This document shows, in pieces, positions 42,662 to 43,138 of a DNA stretch of 43,138 nt. Every line of letters begins with the position of its first letter. Within the stretch, counting starts at the first letter, position 1. Source of the DNA: Maritimibacter sp. (lineage in GTDB: Bacteria; Pseudomonadota; Alphaproteobacteria; Rhodobacterales; Rhodobacteraceae); the NCBI GenBank assembly GCA_003520545.1, contig DOUP01000135.1, forward strand, positions 508-43,645. The letters are read 5' to 3'. The translations under genes and the position numbers were made by a program. The notes beneath the pieces were generated by a model that was not told where the DNA came from, made no database searches, and saw only the letters and a list, made by a program, of their open reading frames with translations.

Positions 42662-43138
42662 TGTGACCTGCCACTGGCTGCTACCCAACCTTGGACCGCC
42701 GGAAGCTGGATTTTTCCGGTTGTCTCACGATGACGGGCTGGTGACGCCATCGGGATAATGTACGGCAATCGGAACGTTGTATCCGATCGCACTGTGGGGT
42801 GTGTCCTCGTTGTAGTGCCTACGCCAATGCTCCAACTTTTCGCGGGCATCTGCAAGGCTCATGAACCAGTGGGCGTTCAGGCATTCCGCCCGCAGCTTAC
42901 TGTTGAAGGCTTCGATGAACCCGTTGTCCGTTGGTTTCCCCGGCCTTGAGAAGTCCAGTGTGACGTCATTGGCATAGGCCCATAGATCGAGATCGCGGGA
43001 GATAAATTCGCTGCCGTTGTCGACCCTGATCGTTTTTGGGTAACCAATCCGCTCGCAAACCCGTTCGAGCGTCTGAACGACATCTTCGCCCCGGTAGCTG
43101 AAGCGTGGATCGACCGCCGGACAGAGCCGTGAATGCGT
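42662..43138 (-). mobile_element. IS3-family (IS407/IS51-like) element, partial at window end
   Basis: The TGTGACCTG-type end at about 42662 resembles the termini of the IS407 group. The transposase frame that follows on the minus strand runs off the window at 43138, so the other end and orfA are not visible. The exact boundary is inferred. Confidence 0.75.
42725..43138 (-). CDS. IS3-family transposase OrfB, C-terminal part
   Basis: The minus strand encodes, in one frame, GYPKTIRVDNGSEFISRDL, then SRPGKPTDNGFIEAFNSKL, AECLNAHWFMSLADAREKLE, then YNEDTPHSAIGY, ending in TGA at 42725. The D and E of the rve-type DDE integrase core are visible (VDNGSEF and NGFIEAF). The first part of the gene lies beyond the window. 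The part seen is intact, without stops or shifts. Confidence 0.9.
   Translation of the reverse strand, partial: THSRLCPAVDPRFSYRGEDVVQTLERVCERIGYPKTIRVDNGSEFISRDLDLWAYANDVTLDFSRPGKPTDNGFIEAFNSKLRAECLNAHWFMSLADAREKLEHWRRHYNEDTPHSAIGYNVPIAVHYPDGVTSPSS

Noticed and set aside
1..43138. CRISPR array, retron or other RT-based system
   Set aside because: No regularly spaced repeats and no reverse transcriptase or Cas-like protein were found.

Overview
The window looks like a chromosomal segment from an alphaproteobacterium, most likely a Rhodobacterales (roseobacter/Paracoccaceae) species. The reasons are the high GC content, the type of housekeeping genes (ndk, ABC-F ATPase, MarC, clan AA aspartic protease, TesB, ROK/xylF locus) and IS427-group and IS407-like insertion sequences. 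The assignment rests on my recognition of the families, not on a database search.

Bases 1-21094 are a tRNA-Asn followed by a genomic island. A 46-bp copy of the tRNA 3' end (32-77) is repeated exactly at 21049-21094, and a tyrosine integrase sits just inside the right copy. All convincing island genes lie on the minus strand. From right to left they are integrase, a hypothetical protein, an AlpA-like regulator, a small hypothetical protein, a primase-polymerase/helicase fusion, a gene-poor stretch with a perfect 21-bp inverted repeat, and a six-gene defence operon that fills most of the left two thirds. The layout resembles a P4-like satellite or integrative island that replicates itself but carries no visible virion or conjugation genes. 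The defence operon starts with a DUF4338 protein (DruA-like) and includes a giant DUF1998 DEAH helicase (DruE-like), so it is Druantia-like. The two proteins between them are ones I cannot name, and the operon continues with a nuclease/SF1-helicase fusion and a HEPN-domain protein. This is the best candidate for an undescribed or variant system.

Bases 21095-23260 are a scar zone. They hold the displaced tRNA terminator, a frameshifted C-terminal remnant of a conjugation-type ATPase, a hypothetical secreted protein and a decayed IS5-family element. Bases 23357-36500 are mainly core chromosome: an acyl-CoA ligase/thioesterase pair, a TfoX-C protein, ndk, an ABC-F/MarC pair, an aspartic protease, an FG-GAP/UnbV protein overlapping a ROK regulator, and xylF. 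Two genes here are in-frame chimeras: a LysR DNA-binding domain joined to the back part of a short-chain dehydrogenase, and the front half of a XylH permease joined to the C-terminus of a 2-oxoacid dehydrogenase E2. Both join at short stretches that the two parents probably shared, so the segment has suffered deletions or is misassembled. The xylose operon is cut short as a result.

Bases 36502-43138 form a polysaccharide export region of somewhat lower GC: Wzz/BY-kinase-like, Wza-like, VanZ-like, an exported endonuclease/phosphatase-fold protein and a family 2 glycosyltransferase. It ends in an IS3-family element that runs off the window.
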